This document shows positions 1 to 8,878 of a stretch of 64,000 bases of DNA, piece after piece. Origin of the DNA: Pseudomonas sp. HOU2 (GTDB lineage: Bacteria > Pseudomonadota > Gammaproteobacteria > Pseudomonadales > Pseudomonadaceae); the NCBI RefSeq assembly GCF_040729435.1, contig NZ_CP160398.1, positions 3,658,001 to 3,722,000 of the forward strand. Reading direction: 5' to 3'. Below the pieces are notes generated by a model. That model ran no database searches, was not told the origin of the DNA, and saw only the letters and a list, made by a program, of their open reading frames with translations. How positions within the stretch are numbered: the stretch's first letter is position 1; each line of letters begins with the position of its first letter. The position numbers and the translations under genes were made by a program.

Positions 1-783
1 CTCGTCTTTCGCCTGGAAGTCGCCCACCGGGATGATCTGGATCGCGTTCTCTTTGCCGTTGGGGATGTTGACGAACATCGAGCGGAAGTTGCCCACGCCC
101 TTGCTCGCGCTGATCTGTGCGCGCAGCTCGTCCTCGTCCTCTTCGGTCAGGTCGGGGTCGTTGGTGTAGAAGATGTAACCGGCGTGCGCGCCGTTGCTGT
201 AGTACCGGCGGCGGAAGAGGGTCGCGGCCTCGTTCAGCAGCAACGCCTGCAGGCCGCCCAGGTAGTCCGGAATTCCGTAAATGTTCTGTTCCACGTCGTA
301 GTCCAGGACGTGGGAAATTTCGTGCGCCTCAAACTCCATTTCCTTGTTGTCGGGCAGCAGCATCACGAAACCGCCGTCGACCTTCACGCGCATGTTGATC
401 GCCGGCAGGTGCTGCAGCTCCAGCACCTGGCCGAACGCGTTGGTGTCGTTGTAGAAGTACGCTTCGCCGAACACCATGTAGTCCAGTCCGGCGCGTCCCA
501 TCGTCTCTGTGCTGCAGCCCGCCGAGGCGATGAACTCACGCAGCAACAGGTTGCGCTTGAATTTCGGAATGGCGCCGTGGTGCGCGTTGGCGCGCAGCAG
601 CTTGGCCAGCCCAGCCCGCGACACCGGCGGCTTGTAGATCTTGCCGTCGTCGCTGGGGAACACGCCCACGTACTCGCCGATGTTGCCGGACAGCACTTGT
701 TCCGGCTCCCCGAACGTAAACGAGCGCATTGGCTGTTGCTGTGGTTGGGCTACGTGGTGCTTTCTGCGTTTGCGGTTGGCCAT
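1..783 (-). CDS. Phage portal protein (P2 gpQ family), 3' end outside the window
   Basis: The frame opens with MANRKRRKHH and runs without a stop to the window edge, so about 261 residues are seen of a family usually near 340. The stretch GEYVGVFPSDDGKIYKPPVS and the later LLREFIASAG and GLDYMVFGEAYFYND segments are typical of P2-type portals, which form the dodecameric ring through which DNA is packaged. It runs in the same direction as the terminase, as in P2 and HP1. The start ATG lies inside the open terminase frame in another phase. The assignment is strong; the C-terminus is simply not in view. Confidence 0.9.
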   Translation of the reverse strand, partial: MANRKRRKHHVAQPQQQPMRSFTFGEPEQVLSGNIGEYVGVFPSDDGKIYKPPVSRAGLAKLLRANAHHGAIPKFKRNLLLREFIASAGCSTETMGRAGLDYMVFGEAYFYNDTNAFGQVLELQHLPAINMRVKVDGGFVMLLPDNKEMEFEAHEISHVLDYDVEQNIYGIPDYLGGLQALLLNEAATLFRRRYYSNGAHAGYIFYTNDPDLTEEDEDELRAQISASKGVGNFRSMFVNIPNGKENAIQIIPVGDFQAKDE

Positions 784-2578
784 GGCTGTTCTGGTTACTC
801 GTGACGTAGCGGCTACGGCGCCGCTTGTTGGTGTTCAAAGGTTCGTTGGACAGGGCGTGCATCACCGCCCAGGCAATGTCGGCGTGACCGGTGGCCTCGG
901 TACGGGATGCGCTGTAAGTGATCTGGCCGCTGTTGGTGGCGCCGCGCTTGATGGTCAGGAACGCCTGGGCGATGTCCGTCCAGCCCGCGTCCCACTCGAT
1001 GCGACTGCCTTGAATCGTGTCCTGGGCCTTCAACACCAGGGCGTTTTTCGCCTCCAGGCTGTAGTGAATCGGCGTTGCCTTGGCGTAGAAGTCGCGCACC
1101 AGGTCGAACACGCCGTAACCCACGCCGGTGACATCGATGCCGATGTGCTGCACGTTGAAGCGCTCGGTCAGCTTCTTGACCTGCGCTGCCTGGTAGGTGA
1201 ACGAGTGGCCACGCCAGCTGTGCTTTTCCAAAATCCGGAACTTCGCCCCGGGTTCAAGTGGCGGCGCGATGACCACGCAGGTGGCGTCGTCGCGTGTGCG
1301 GCTCGGGTCGTAGCCCAGCCAGACCGGGCTGTTGCCAAACGGGCGATCCAGATCCGGGTTGTAGTCCTCCCACAACGACAGATCCGAATAGCAGCGCTCC
1401 AGATCCTTGAGGCTGAATGCGCTTTGGGTGCTGTCGATGAACTTGCAGTAGAACAGCTGCTGGAATTTGTCTTCGTCGTACTCCAGCTGCAGCTGTTCCA
1501 GGTCGAACAGATCGCAGCCGCCGGCGATCGCATCGTCCAGGGTGATCGTCTTGCGCCACTGACCGTCCGGACACAGCGCGCCCTGCGTATAAGCCGCTTC
1601 ACTCGGCCATTCGCCGCCTGCCTTTTTGCCGCGCTTGCTGTTGCGGAATTCGTCGCCCGACCAGAACGGATACGCCTGGTGCGACACGGCGCTGGGCGTC
1701 GAGAAATAGGTTTTGCGCCATTTCTTGTGGGTGCCCATGGCGCTGGCGACGGTGCTGAGCTTTTCAAAGTCGCGAATCCAGAAGTATTCGTCGACGTAGA
1801 CGTGCCCGTGGTAGCCCTGGGCGGTGCTGCTGTTGGTGCTGAGAAAGCGCAGCTCGGCGCCGTTGCTTAGGGTGATCGGGTTACCGGTCAGCTCGATGCC
1901 GAACCACTGCTGGGCAAACTGGATGATGTAGCTGCGGAAGATCTCCGACTGTGATCGGCTGGCCGACAGGAACACCTGGTTATCACCGCTCAACACGGCG
2001 TCCATGAACGCTTCGCCGGCGAAGTAGTACGTCAGACCGACCTGACGGCTTTTGAGGATGTTCCGGACACGGCGGGTCAGCGGGTTCTGTTTCGCCTCGA
2101 ACAGCTCTTTCTGGTAGCCGTACATTTTCGAGATGAACTTATCCAGGAAGTCCACTTCGGTCAGGCCGCTGATGTCGTTCTTCGCCTTCTTTTCGCGCTT
2201 CTTGCCGCCGCCCTCGCGCCGCTCACGGCGTTGGCTTGGCTGGCGTTCGTCAGACTCGTCCGGACGGTCGGCAGGCGCTGCCGGCGCAGGTTTCGCCGCG
2301 AGTTTTTTTAGGCGCTCCAGCAGGCTTGTCAGCCGCTCCAACTCTTTCAGCTCGGCATCCGTCAGCGGATCGATCTTTTCCAGAATCAGGGTGATTCGTC
2401 GGTTGACGGCGCTCAACGGTTCTTCATCCGTCAGCATCTCGTCCCAGCCGCCTTGGCGAATCCAGTAGTAGACGATGCGGATGTTAGGCAGCTTCAAATG
2501 CGCCTGGATTTCCTTTACCGAACAGCGGCGCAGGTAGAGGCGTTTTGCGGCTTCTTTGACTTCGGTCGGGTAGTTCAT
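536..2578 (-). CDS. Terminase large (ATPase) subunit, P2 gpP family, with an overlong 3' frame
   Basis: This is the packaging motor. Residues 1-50 form a helix-turn-helix-like segment, 100-135 a charged linker, KSRQVGLTY at about 176-184 is the Walker A-like motif, and VYVDE at about 260-264 is Walker B. The C-terminal nuclease part carries acidic motifs such as GYDPSRTRDD and IGIDVTG. The start chosen is MNYPTE, which matches family N-termini; no good ribosome site is seen. The oddity is the 3' end. Family members are near 590 residues, and this frame reaches that length around position 790, but there is no stop. It continues some 80 codons across the portal gene in another phase, ending at 536. 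The last part is arginine-rich and looks like antisense-of-frame noise. A small indel or lost stop codon is likely. Confidence 0.85.
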   Translation of the reverse strand: MNYPTEVKEAAKRLYLRRCSVKEIQAHLKLPNIRIVYYWIRQGGWDEMLTDEEPLSAVNRRITLILEKIDPLTDAELKELERLTSLLERLKKLAAKPAPAAPADRPDESDERQPSQRRERREGGGKKREKKAKNDISGLTEVDFLDKFISKMYGYQKELFEAKQNPLTRRVRNILKSRQVGLTYYFAGEAFMDAVLSGDNQVFLSASRSQSEIFRSYIIQFAQQWFGIELTGNPITLSNGAELRFLSTNSSTAQGYHGHVYVDEYFWIRDFEKLSTVASAMGTHKKWRKTYFSTPSAVSHQAYPFWSGDEFRNSKRGKKAGGEWPSEAAYTQGALCPDGQWRKTITLDDAIAGGCDLFDLEQLQLEYDEDKFQQLFYCKFIDSTQSAFSLKDLERCYSDLSLWEDYNPDLDRPFGNSPVWLGYDPSRTRDDATCVVIAPPLEPGAKFRILEKHSWRGHSFTYQAAQVKKLTERFNVQHIGIDVTGVGYGVFDLVRDFYAKATPIHYSLEAKNALVLKAQDTIQGSRIEWDAGWTDIAQAFLTIKRGATNSGQITYSASRTEATGHADIAWAVMHALSNEPLNTNKRRRSRYVTSNQNSHGQPQTQKAPRSPTTATANALVYVRGAGTSAVRQHRRVRGRVPQRRRQDLQAAGVAGWAGQAAARQRAPRRHSEIQAQPVAA

Positions 2579-2626
2579 GGGCCGCAGTCTATGCGGCGAA
2601 AACGCTGGAAACGCGGGGTTAAATCC

Positions 2627-2693
2627 CGGCATTCGCCTATATCCGGAAAATAGGAGAACGCCGAAAACCAACCGTTTGTTTGGGGCAAAACGG
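2627..2693. promoter_or_regulatory. Divergent late-promoter region with two dyads
   Basis: The 162 bases between the terminase start (2578) and the scaffold start (2741) must hold two divergent late promoters. Two inverted repeats are visible. The first has arms 2627-2640 (CGGCATTCGCCTAT) and 2650-2663, pairing at 12 of 14 positions around a 9-base spacer. The second is 2672-2693, with CCGTTTG and CAAAACGG arms. In P2, the corresponding promoters are activated by the zinc-finger protein Ogr. That one of these dyads is the activator site is inference. Confidence 0.45.
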
Positions 2694-2740
2694 CTCCCTA
2701 TCGTGGCGGCTCATTCAACGATTGAGCGCAGTTACCGACC

Positions 2741-3664
2741 ATGCCCCGTTCCCTTGTCTCCTACTGGAAACGTGTTGCCACCAGCGGCCCGACCGTCGAT
2801 GGCCGCGAGATCCTGCCCCAGGAACTGCGCGACATCGCCGAGACCTACACACCGACCCTGTACACCGCCGTTATCTGGTGTGAGCACGAACGTTGGTTCG
2901 GTTCATTTGGCACCGTCTTCGCTGTGCGTCTCGTCGAGGACGCGGAAGACCTGGAGCCTGGCCAAGTTGCCCTTGAGGCGCAGTTGAAGCCCAACGACAA
3001 GTTGCTGCGCCTCAACGACGCCGGCGAAAAGCTGTTCACCAGCATTGAGATCAGGCCGAATTTCCGGGGCCGTGGCAAAGCCTACATGACCGGCATCGCG
3101 GTCACTGACGAACCCGCCAGTGTCGGAACCCAAGAACTCTACTTTTCCAGCCGCACCAGCCGCGATTCGTACTACGCCGCTTCCCACGAGCTGGGCTCTT
3201 TGAGCGAAACCGAGCCGCAGGGCGAGATCGGGCGCCTTGCCGCCATGTTCACCCGCCTGTTCAAGCGTTTCGGCATTGAAGACACGCCCACCGAAACCAC
3301 CCCGCAAACCCCAACCGAGAGCAAACCCCCAATGGATGAAGCTACCGCAACGGCCTTGAAAACCCTGCTGGCCCAGCTGCTGGTCGTCGCTGCCGGCATT
3401 CAGGCCGTGATCGAGCCTGCAGCCGAAGACGCACCGGAACCCGATCAGGCCCCGATCGATGATGTCAGCGCTGCAGTAGACGAAATCGTCACCACTGCCG
3501 AGGAAGAACGCGAGTTCAAGCGCAGCGGTGCCGGCAACAAAGCTGTCCTGGCCGCGCTGGGTCGCCTGGAGAAGCAGTTCACCGCACTGAAAAACACCCC
3601 TGCCGGTCGGCAATTGCCGCGCACCACCGGCGCCGCCGACAAATCCAAAGTGCGGGTGCTCTGA
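2741..3664 (+). CDS. Capsid scaffolding protein and maturation protease (gpO family)
   Basis: In P2-type phages this protein scaffolds the procapsid and then cleaves itself and the capsid protein. The N-terminal serine protease domain is readable: Asp20, His49 (in CEHERW) and Ser127 (in DEPASVGT) sit at spacings like the Asp19/His48/Ser107 triad of P2 gpO. Residues 170-300 are charged and predicted helical, ending in a basic segment, as expected of the scaffolding part. At 307 residues it is slightly longer than P2 gpO. It is the first rightward late gene and ends two bases before the capsid start. Confidence 0.92.
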   Translation: MPRSLVSYWKRVATSGPTVDGREILPQELRDIAETYTPTLYTAVIWCEHERWFGSFGTVFAVRLVEDAEDLEPGQVALEAQLKPNDKLLRLNDAGEKLFTSIEIRPNFRGRGKAYMTGIAVTDEPASVGTQELYFSSRTSRDSYYAASHELGSLSETEPQGEIGRLAAMFTRLFKRFGIEDTPTETTPQTPTESKPPMDEATATALKTLLAQLLVVAAGIQAVIEPAAEDAPEPDQAPIDDVSAAVDEIVTTAEEEREFKRSGAGNKAVLAALGRLEKQFTALKNTPAGRQLPRTTGAADKSKVRVL

Positions 3665-3665
3665 C

Positions 3666-4685
3666 ATGGCCCGTTCACTGAGCGCCTACGGCGCCAAGAT
3701 GTACGCCGAAATGCAGCTGGCGATCGCCGAGACCTACGGTGTCGAGCTGGCCAGCAAGATGTTCTCTGTTGAACCGTCGATCGCCCAGGAACTAAACGAG
3801 GCTATCACCGCCAAGTCGGACTTCCTGCAACGCATCAACGTCATTCCGGTGACCGAGATCAAGGGCGAGAAGGTGTTTATTGGCGTGTCTGGCCCGGTGA
3901 CAGGCCGCACCAACACCAAGACCACCGACCGCGTGGCGAAGGACGCTTCGGCGCTGGATAACAGCACCTACGAACTGTCGTCGACCGAATCGGATGTGGG
4001 CCTGCCCTACGCGAAGATCGATGCCTGGGCCAAGTTCCCGGACTTCCATCAGAAGTATTCGGCTGCTGTGCAGAAACAGATCGCCCTGGATCGCATCATG
4101 GTCGGTTTCCACGGTGTGAAAGCGGCTGCGCAGACCGATATCGAAACCTATCCGATGCTGCAGGACGTGAACAAAGGCTGGCTGCAGCAACTGCGCGAGC
4201 AGGCGCCCCAGCAGGTTCTCAAGGAGGGCAATACACCTGGCAAGGTCACCATGGGGCCGGGTGGCGATTACGAGAACCTGGACGCCCTGGTGCATGACAC
4301 CAAGCAAATGGTGGACGAGCGTCTGCGCGACAGCGGCGACCTGGTAGCGATCATCGGCACCGACCTGCTGGCCGCTGACAAGGCCAAGCTGTACGCCAAG
4401 CAGGGCGACACCCCGACCGAGAAAGAGCGTATCGAGGACGCCCAGGTGATCGCCACCTACGGCGGTCTGCCGAGCTTTAGCGTGCCGTTCTTCCCGGTCA
4501 ACGGCGTGCTGGTCACCAGTTGGGACAACCTGTCGATTTACTTCCAGGACTCCAGCTGGCGCAAGCAAACCGTGGACAACCCGAAACGTTCCCGCGTCGA
4601 GGATTACAACAGCCGCAACGAGGGCTACGTGATCGAGCAGCTGGAAAAGATCGCGCTGACCGAAAACGTGGAGCTGGTGAAGTGA
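3666..4685 (+). CDS. Major capsid protein (P2 gpN family)
   Basis: A 339-residue protein close in length to P2 gpN (357). It begins with a segment expected to be removed by the gpO protease and contains the family features YELSSTESDVGLPYAKIDAWAK (in part) and the C-terminal SWRKQTVDNPKRSRVEDYNS region, which is typical of P2/HP1 capsids. The gene lies between the scaffold gene and the terminase endonuclease, the standard order. The stop overlaps the GTG start of the next gene, indicating translational coupling. Confidence 0.93.
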   Translation: MARSLSAYGAKMYAEMQLAIAETYGVELASKMFSVEPSIAQELNEAITAKSDFLQRINVIPVTEIKGEKVFIGVSGPVTGRTNTKTTDRVAKDASALDNSTYELSSTESDVGLPYAKIDAWAKFPDFHQKYSAAVQKQIALDRIMVGFHGVKAAAQTDIETYPMLQDVNKGWLQQLREQAPQQVLKEGNTPGKVTMGPGGDYENLDALVHDTKQMVDERLRDSGDLVAIIGTDLLAADKAKLYAKQGDTPTEKERIEDAQVIATYGGLPSFSVPFFPVNGVLVTSWDNLSIYFQDSSWRKQTVDNPKRSRVEDYNSRNEGYVIEQLEKIALTENVELVK

Positions 4686-5401
4686 GCCTGGCCCTTGCCC
4701 ACAAGCGCCGCATTTTGGCTCAGGGAACTGCTGCAGTGATCGCTGCTGCAGCGGCACCGCTGGCGTATTCGCCGGCGGAAGCCCTGAGCAGCCCAGCCAA
4801 CGCGAAAAAACACCTGCTGCTGATGCAGGCCTCGCTGGATGAAGACCTGAAGCGCTTGAGCGATTTAAAGAACTTGGCGAGCAAGCAAACGCTTAAGCGA
4901 AATGAGTTGCTGCCCAAGTACCAGGACTTCATCCAGCGCTACATGGATTCGGGCCTGGTGATGCAGAACCCCGTCCTGGTGCAGGTGATGGTCTGGCTGT
5001 TCGACACCGAGCAGTTCGAAGACGGTCTGGAACTGGCGGACTTCGCGATCGAGCAGGGGCAGGAAATGCCGGAGCGCTTCAAGCGCAACGTGCAGACGTT
5101 CGTCGCTGACGCGGTGATCGAATGGGCTTTTCGTGAATACAACGCCCAGCGCAGCCCGGAACCGTACCTGTCCGACCTGCTGCCGCGTGTCGACGGCGAA
5201 TGGGATCTGCCCGAACAGATCCCGAGCAAGTACCACAAGTTGATCGGTATGCGCGCCATGGAGGCCGAGCAATGGGAAACGGCGCTCAAGCACCTGGAGC
5301 GATCCACCGAGTTGCACGCCAAGGCCGGCAACGAGACACGAATTGCGAAGTGCCGTAAGGCGATCGCCAAACAAACACCCGCCGTCACCGGCGCCCAATA
5401 A
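4682..5401 (+). CDS. Terminase small (endonuclease) subunit, P2 gpM family
   Basis: The product recognises and nicks the cos site together with gpP. The chosen start is GTG at 4682, overlapping the capsid stop by four bases; it gives 239 residues against 247 in P2. Upstream in-frame ATG codons lie inside the capsid gene and are not credible. The protein begins SLALAHKRRILAQ, has an alanine-rich segment, and contains the conserved KNLASKQTLKRNELLPKYQDF (partly) and DTEQFEDGLELADFAI regions. The position after capsid agrees with P2 gene order. Confidence 0.9.
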   Translation: MSLALAHKRRILAQGTAAVIAAAAAPLAYSPAEALSSPANAKKHLLLMQASLDEDLKRLSDLKNLASKQTLKRNELLPKYQDFIQRYMDSGLVMQNPVLVQVMVWLFDTEQFEDGLELADFAIEQGQEMPERFKRNVQTFVADAVIEWAFREYNAQRSPEPYLSDLLPRVDGEWDLPEQIPSKYHKLIGMRAMEAEQWETALKHLERSTELHAKAGNETRIAKCRKAIAKQTPAVTGAQ

Positions 5402-5499
5402 CCGACTACCCCCCCAGCGGGGAACTGTGGACGTGTGTCTGCCATTTATGGACAGCCCCACGAAAAACAGTCTCCCCGCCCTAATTCGAGCGGTCAGCA

Positions 5500-5961
5500 A
5501 TGAGCTTTTCCGGGAAACCCACCACTGTTGTGGAACAGGCGATCGAGAACGACGGCTTTTGGCCGAACCTCTCCGTGGCCGAGTTCCAGAAGGGCTATCG
5601 CCTGCCGGCGGAGTTCCTGGGCGACCTGCTGACCGACGCCTTGTTTATCGCGATGGCCGAGGTCAATACCGACCTGGCCAAGCTCAAAACCAGCTGGCTT
5701 GCAGCAGGCATCGTCGCCGTGGAAACAGCCGATCCGATGCTGCTGCCTGAGCGTGCATTCAAAGCCAAGCTGTACAAGCGCGCCGTGTATTGCCGCGCCA
5801 AGGCCAGCGCCCTGCAGCAGTTCGCGACCGTGACCCGCCGCGAGAGCGCCGAGAACACCGGCAAGGAAGCGCCGGAGCGTGAAGACACGTTCCTGGCATT
5901 CAGTCAGCAGGCTGTGCGCGCCCTGCAGGGCCGTGGCCGCATCACGGCGAAGTTGCTATGA
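5500..5961 (+). CDS. Head completion protein (P2 gpL family)
   Basis: A 153-residue protein opening with MSFSGKPTTVVEQAIENDGF, the usual gpL-type N-terminus. P2 gpL (169 residues) stabilises the DNA-filled head and joins it to the tail. A 98-base gap separates it from the small terminase; no other gene is seen there, only a C-run near 5408. The stop overlaps the ATG of the next gene. Confidence 0.88.
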   Translation: MSFSGKPTTVVEQAIENDGFWPNLSVAEFQKGYRLPAEFLGDLLTDALFIAMAEVNTDLAKLKTSWLAAGIVAVETADPMLLPERAFKAKLYKRAVYCRAKASALQQFATVTRRESAENTGKEAPEREDTFLAFSQQAVRALQGRGRITAKLL

Positions 5962-6410
5962 CCAAGCTGCAGGCGTTGACCGCCTACCTGCTGGAACGCC
6001 GCCTGGTCGAGCCTGAACAGCTCGACAGCTGGACGGAGCAGGTCAAGCTGTCGCTGATCTGGAAACCCGACGTCGACGGCATGCACTTTGCCGACATGCA
6101 CTACCGCGCCGTGATTGTCCTGGAGCGTTTCGCCGCCAATCCGGCCCGCATGATGGCCCTGGTGGGCAGTTGGCTGGAGACTCACGACGCCGACCGCGAC
6201 CGCCACGAACTGCCGGCGCCGGAATTTGCCGTGGAGCCCTTGGACAGCGATCTGTTCGACGTGGAAGTCACGCTGGAATTCGTCGAGCCGCAGTATCTCT
6301 CCGAAGATCCGGGCGGAGAGATCCAGGCCTTCGGCAAGACCTGGGCGTTCGTTCCATTTGATCTGTGGATCGCCGAGCGCGGCGAGGTGGCCACCAATGG
6401 CGGGGCGTAG
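5958..6410 (+). CDS. Tail completion protein (P2 gpR family)
   Basis: A 150-residue protein starting MTKLQALTAYLLE, with the family features VKLSLIWKPDVDGMHFADMHY and a C-terminal acidic segment. P2 gpR is required to finish the tail terminus that binds the head. It overlaps its neighbours at both ends by a few bases, so it is part of one translationally coupled late operon. Confidence 0.86.
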   Translation: MTKLQALTAYLLERRLVEPEQLDSWTEQVKLSLIWKPDVDGMHFADMHYRAVIVLERFAANPARMMALVGSWLETHDADRDRHELPAPEFAVEPLDSDLFDVEVTLEFVEPQYLSEDPGGEIQAFGKTWAFVPFDLWIAERGEVATNGGA

Positions 6411-7080
6411 CACGTTCGAACTCGACGTGCGCGGACGCTTGGGCGTGCGCGAGCAACTGGCGTTGCTGAGCCTGCCGCCGCAGTTGCGCCGGCGTTTGCT
6501 GAACCAGGTGACCAAGCGCGTGCGGACGATGAGCCGCAAGCGTCAGCGTGCCCAGCAGAACCTGGACGGTTCGGCGTTCGCCCCGCGCCAGGGCGAGAGC
6601 AAGGGCAAAAAGAAGATGGAAGCCGGCCTGGCCAAGCTGATGGTGGTCACCCGCGTGACCGCTGATGAAGCGGAATTGGGCTGGAAAAACGCTCTGACCC
6701 GATGGGTCGCCGCGCAGCAGCACTACGGCGTCAGCGAGCGCCGCACCGCCGCGCAGATGCGCCGCTGGAACAAAACCCCGCCGGGTCTAGCCGCAACCGA
6801 GAAACAAGCCAAGCGCTTGCGTCGGTTGGGTTTCCGCGTGCGCCAGGCCGGCAAAAAGAGCCTGACCAGGCCGTCTGTGGCGTGGATTCAAGAACATGTG
6901 AATTACGCCAAGGCGGGTCTGTTGATCCGCATCCTGGACGACCAGCGCAGCGAGTCGTCGGGCGCGCAGAGCTGGGAAATCACGCTCCCGAAACGCCAGT
7001 TCATCGGCGCCGAAACCGAACGCGACACCGACCTGCTGATTAGCCAGGTGTTGCAACAAATCCTAACTTCACCCCGCTAA
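6397..7080 (+). CDS. Phage virion morphogenesis protein (gpS family, tail completion)
   Basis: Starting at the ATG at 6397 gives 227 residues beginning MAGRSTFELDVRG; the longer frame upstream lies inside gpR. The protein is very basic, with a motif near TKRVRTMSRKRQRAQQN and a C-terminal KRQFIGAETERD motif, close to the RPFIG/RQFLG motif of gpS proteins. It is longer than P2 gpS (150) but fits the larger variants of HP1-type phages. It should act at the tail terminator. Confidence 0.82.
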   Translation: MAGRSTFELDVRGRLGVREQLALLSLPPQLRRRLLNQVTKRVRTMSRKRQRAQQNLDGSAFAPRQGESKGKKKMEAGLAKLMVVTRVTADEAELGWKNALTRWVAAQQHYGVSERRTAAQMRRWNKTPPGLAATEKQAKRLRRLGFRVRQAGKKSLTRPSVAWIQEHVNYAKAGLLIRILDDQRSESSGAQSWEITLPKRQFIGAETERDTDLLISQVLQQILTSPR

Positions 7081-7091
7081 CGAGGCACTGC

Positions 7092-8207
7092 ATGGCACTC
7101 GGTCAAGTCACCGTCGACAATCTCAACCTGGGCCAGGGGCCTGTGAGCGAGATTGAGCGTTACTTTCTATTCATCGGCCCCGCCGGCAAGAACGTCGGCC
7201 AGATCCTGCCGCTGAACACGGACAGCGATCTGGACGCCGAACTGGGCGTTCCGGCCAGCGACCTGAAAACCCAAATCACCGCTGCCCGTCTCAACGGTGG
7301 CCAGCGCTGGGCATGTGTTGCGGCTCCGATCGGCGCCGAGGGCAAATGGGACGAGGCGTTGGAAAAGGCCCAGCAGCAGGGCTATTCCGTGGAAGCCGTG
7401 GTGATTACCAAGCCGGTGACCGCTGCCGCCGAGCTGTCGGCGATGCATGACGCGGCGATCGCGCTGAACAACACCTACGGGCGTCGCGTGTTCGTCATGG
7501 CGTCCGCGCCTGGCGTCACCGCCGAACAGACCTGGGCGCAGTACGTCAGCGAGCGCAAAGCGCTGTTGGCCAACCTCGCCGCGCCGCGTGTGTTGGTCGT
7601 ACCGCAGCTGCACGGCAATGACCTTGGCGTGCTGGCCGGTCGCTTGGCCAATGCTTCCGTGAGCATCGCTGACAGCCCGATGCGCGTGGCTACCGGTGCC
7701 GTGCTGGGCCTCGGCCCTGTTCCGATCGATGGCGAAAAAGTCCCGCTGACCTCGGCGGTGCGCAGCGAGCTGGATCGGGCGCGCTACTCGGTTTCGCAGA
7801 CCTATCCCGACTACCCGGGCGTGTACTGGGGCGACGGCAACATGCTGGACACCGCCGGCAGTGACTTTCAGGTCGTGGAATACCTGCGCATCACCGACAA
7901 GGCCGCTCGGCAGATCCGCCCGCTGCTGATTCGCCGCGTGGCCGATCGCCGACTGAACAACACCCCCAACAGCATGGCCGTCAACACCAACCAGCTGATG
8001 GCGCCGCTGCGCGCCATGGCCAAGTCCGTCACGTTCGCGGGCCAGGTGTTCCCTGGCGACATCGAGCCGCCAAAGGACGGCGACCTGGTGCTGACCTGGC
8101 TGACGAAAACCAAGGTCGCGGCCTACATCAAGCTCAAACCCCACAACTGCCCGAAAGACCTGACCGCGAACATCGCCTTGGATCTTTCCACTGAGAAAAC
8201 GGAGTAA
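7092..8207 (+). CDS. Contractile tail sheath protein (DUF2586 family)
   Basis: A 371-residue protein starting MALGQVTVDNLNLGQGPV. This family replaces the P2 FI sheath in HP1/K139-type phages. The repeated beta-strand and Rossmann-like pattern, including ITAARLNGGQRW and the C-terminal VVEYLRITDKAARQIR region, fits a sheath subunit. It is directly followed by the tube-protein gene, the normal order for contractile tails. Family membership is judged from remembered sequence features, so the sheath role is well supported by position but not demonstrated. Confidence 0.83.
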   Translation: MALGQVTVDNLNLGQGPVSEIERYFLFIGPAGKNVGQILPLNTDSDLDAELGVPASDLKTQITAARLNGGQRWACVAAPIGAEGKWDEALEKAQQQGYSVEAVVITKPVTAAAELSAMHDAAIALNNTYGRRVFVMASAPGVTAEQTWAQYVSERKALLANLAAPRVLVVPQLHGNDLGVLAGRLANASVSIADSPMRVATGAVLGLGPVPIDGEKVPLTSAVRSELDRARYSVSQTYPDYPGVYWGDGNMLDTAGSDFQVVEYLRITDKAARQIRPLLIRRVADRRLNNTPNSMAVNTNQLMAPLRAMAKSVTFAGQVFPGDIEPPKDGDLVLTWLTKTKVAAYIKLKPHNCPKDLTANIALDLSTEKTE

Positions 8208-8213
8208 CGCCCC

Positions 8214-8666
8214 ATGGCGAAGATTGGCGGCAAGAACTTTGACGTAAACCTGGGCGACATCGCGCTGCACGTCGAAAGCTGCACCCTGGACATTACCGAC
8301 AATTCGGCAGTGGCCCAAACCCGTGGCGTGCCGGACGGCTACGTGGACGGCGATGTCGCCGCCGCCGGCGAGCTGGAACTGGACAGCACCAATTTCAACT
8401 TGCTGGTGGACGCGGCGCGCTCGGCGGGCAGTTTCCGCGAGCTGAAACCCTTCGACTCGGTGTTCTTCGCGAAGGCCGGCGAGGATGAAGAAATGCGCGT
8501 GGAAGCGTTCGGTTGCCGGGTGAAGGTCTCCAGCCTGCTGTCGATCGATCCCAAGGGCGGCGAGAAGAGCAAATACAAGGTTCCGTTCGACGTCACCAGC
8601 CCGGATTTCATCCGCATCAACGGCGTTCCGTACCTGGCCGCTGCTGAAACCGAGGGGCTGCGCTGA
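8214..8666 (+). CDS. Tail tube protein (DUF2597 family)
   Basis: A 150-residue protein, MAKIGGKNFDVNLGD onward, with a beta-rich composition and a TRGVPDGYVDGD motif typical of the DUF2597 tube family of HP1-type phages. It lies six bases after the sheath stop. The tube forms the inner channel of the contractile tail. The gene ends TGATG, so its stop overlaps the next start. Confidence 0.82.
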   Translation: MAKIGGKNFDVNLGDIALHVESCTLDITDNSAVAQTRGVPDGYVDGDVAAAGELELDSTNFNLLVDAARSAGSFRELKPFDSVFFAKAGEDEEMRVEAFGCRVKVSSLLSIDPKGGEKSKYKVPFDVTSPDFIRINGVPYLAAAETEGLR

Positions 8667-8878
8667 TGGTGGACTGGTTCGACCGCGCCCAGGAGCTGGA
8701 GCAACGCCAACGTGACCAGGCGATCAAGGCCCAGCTGAGCAAGGCTGTGCCGGTCGGGCCGAGCCTGACCCATTGCCAGGACTGCGACAAACCAATTCCG
8801 CCGGCGCGCCAGGCGCACGGCGGCATAACCCGGTGCGTCCCGTGCCAGACGGACGTCGAGAAGAGTAAACGCCGATGA
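8666..8878 (+). CDS. TraR/DksA-type C4 zinc-finger protein
   Basis: A 70-residue protein with CQDCDKPIPPARQAHGGITR followed by CVPC, giving the C-x2-C...C-x2-C zinc finger seen in TraR and the C-terminal part of DksA. The N-terminal half is a charged helix. TraR-like proteins bind the secondary channel of RNA polymerase and mimic ppGpp/DksA effects. Their presence between tube and lysis genes is common in Pseudomonas P2/HP1 relatives. Whether this copy retunes host transcription is inference. Confidence 0.85.
   Translation: MVDWFDRAQELEQRQRDQAIKAQLSKAVPVGPSLTHCQDCDKPIPPARQAHGGITRCVPCQTDVEKSKRR

Noticed and set aside
641..1870. 409-codon rightward open frame opposite the terminase
   Set aside because: It is antisense to a gene with clear motifs, and its composition (Val, Ala, Gly, Gln rich) is that of a high-GC shadow frame.
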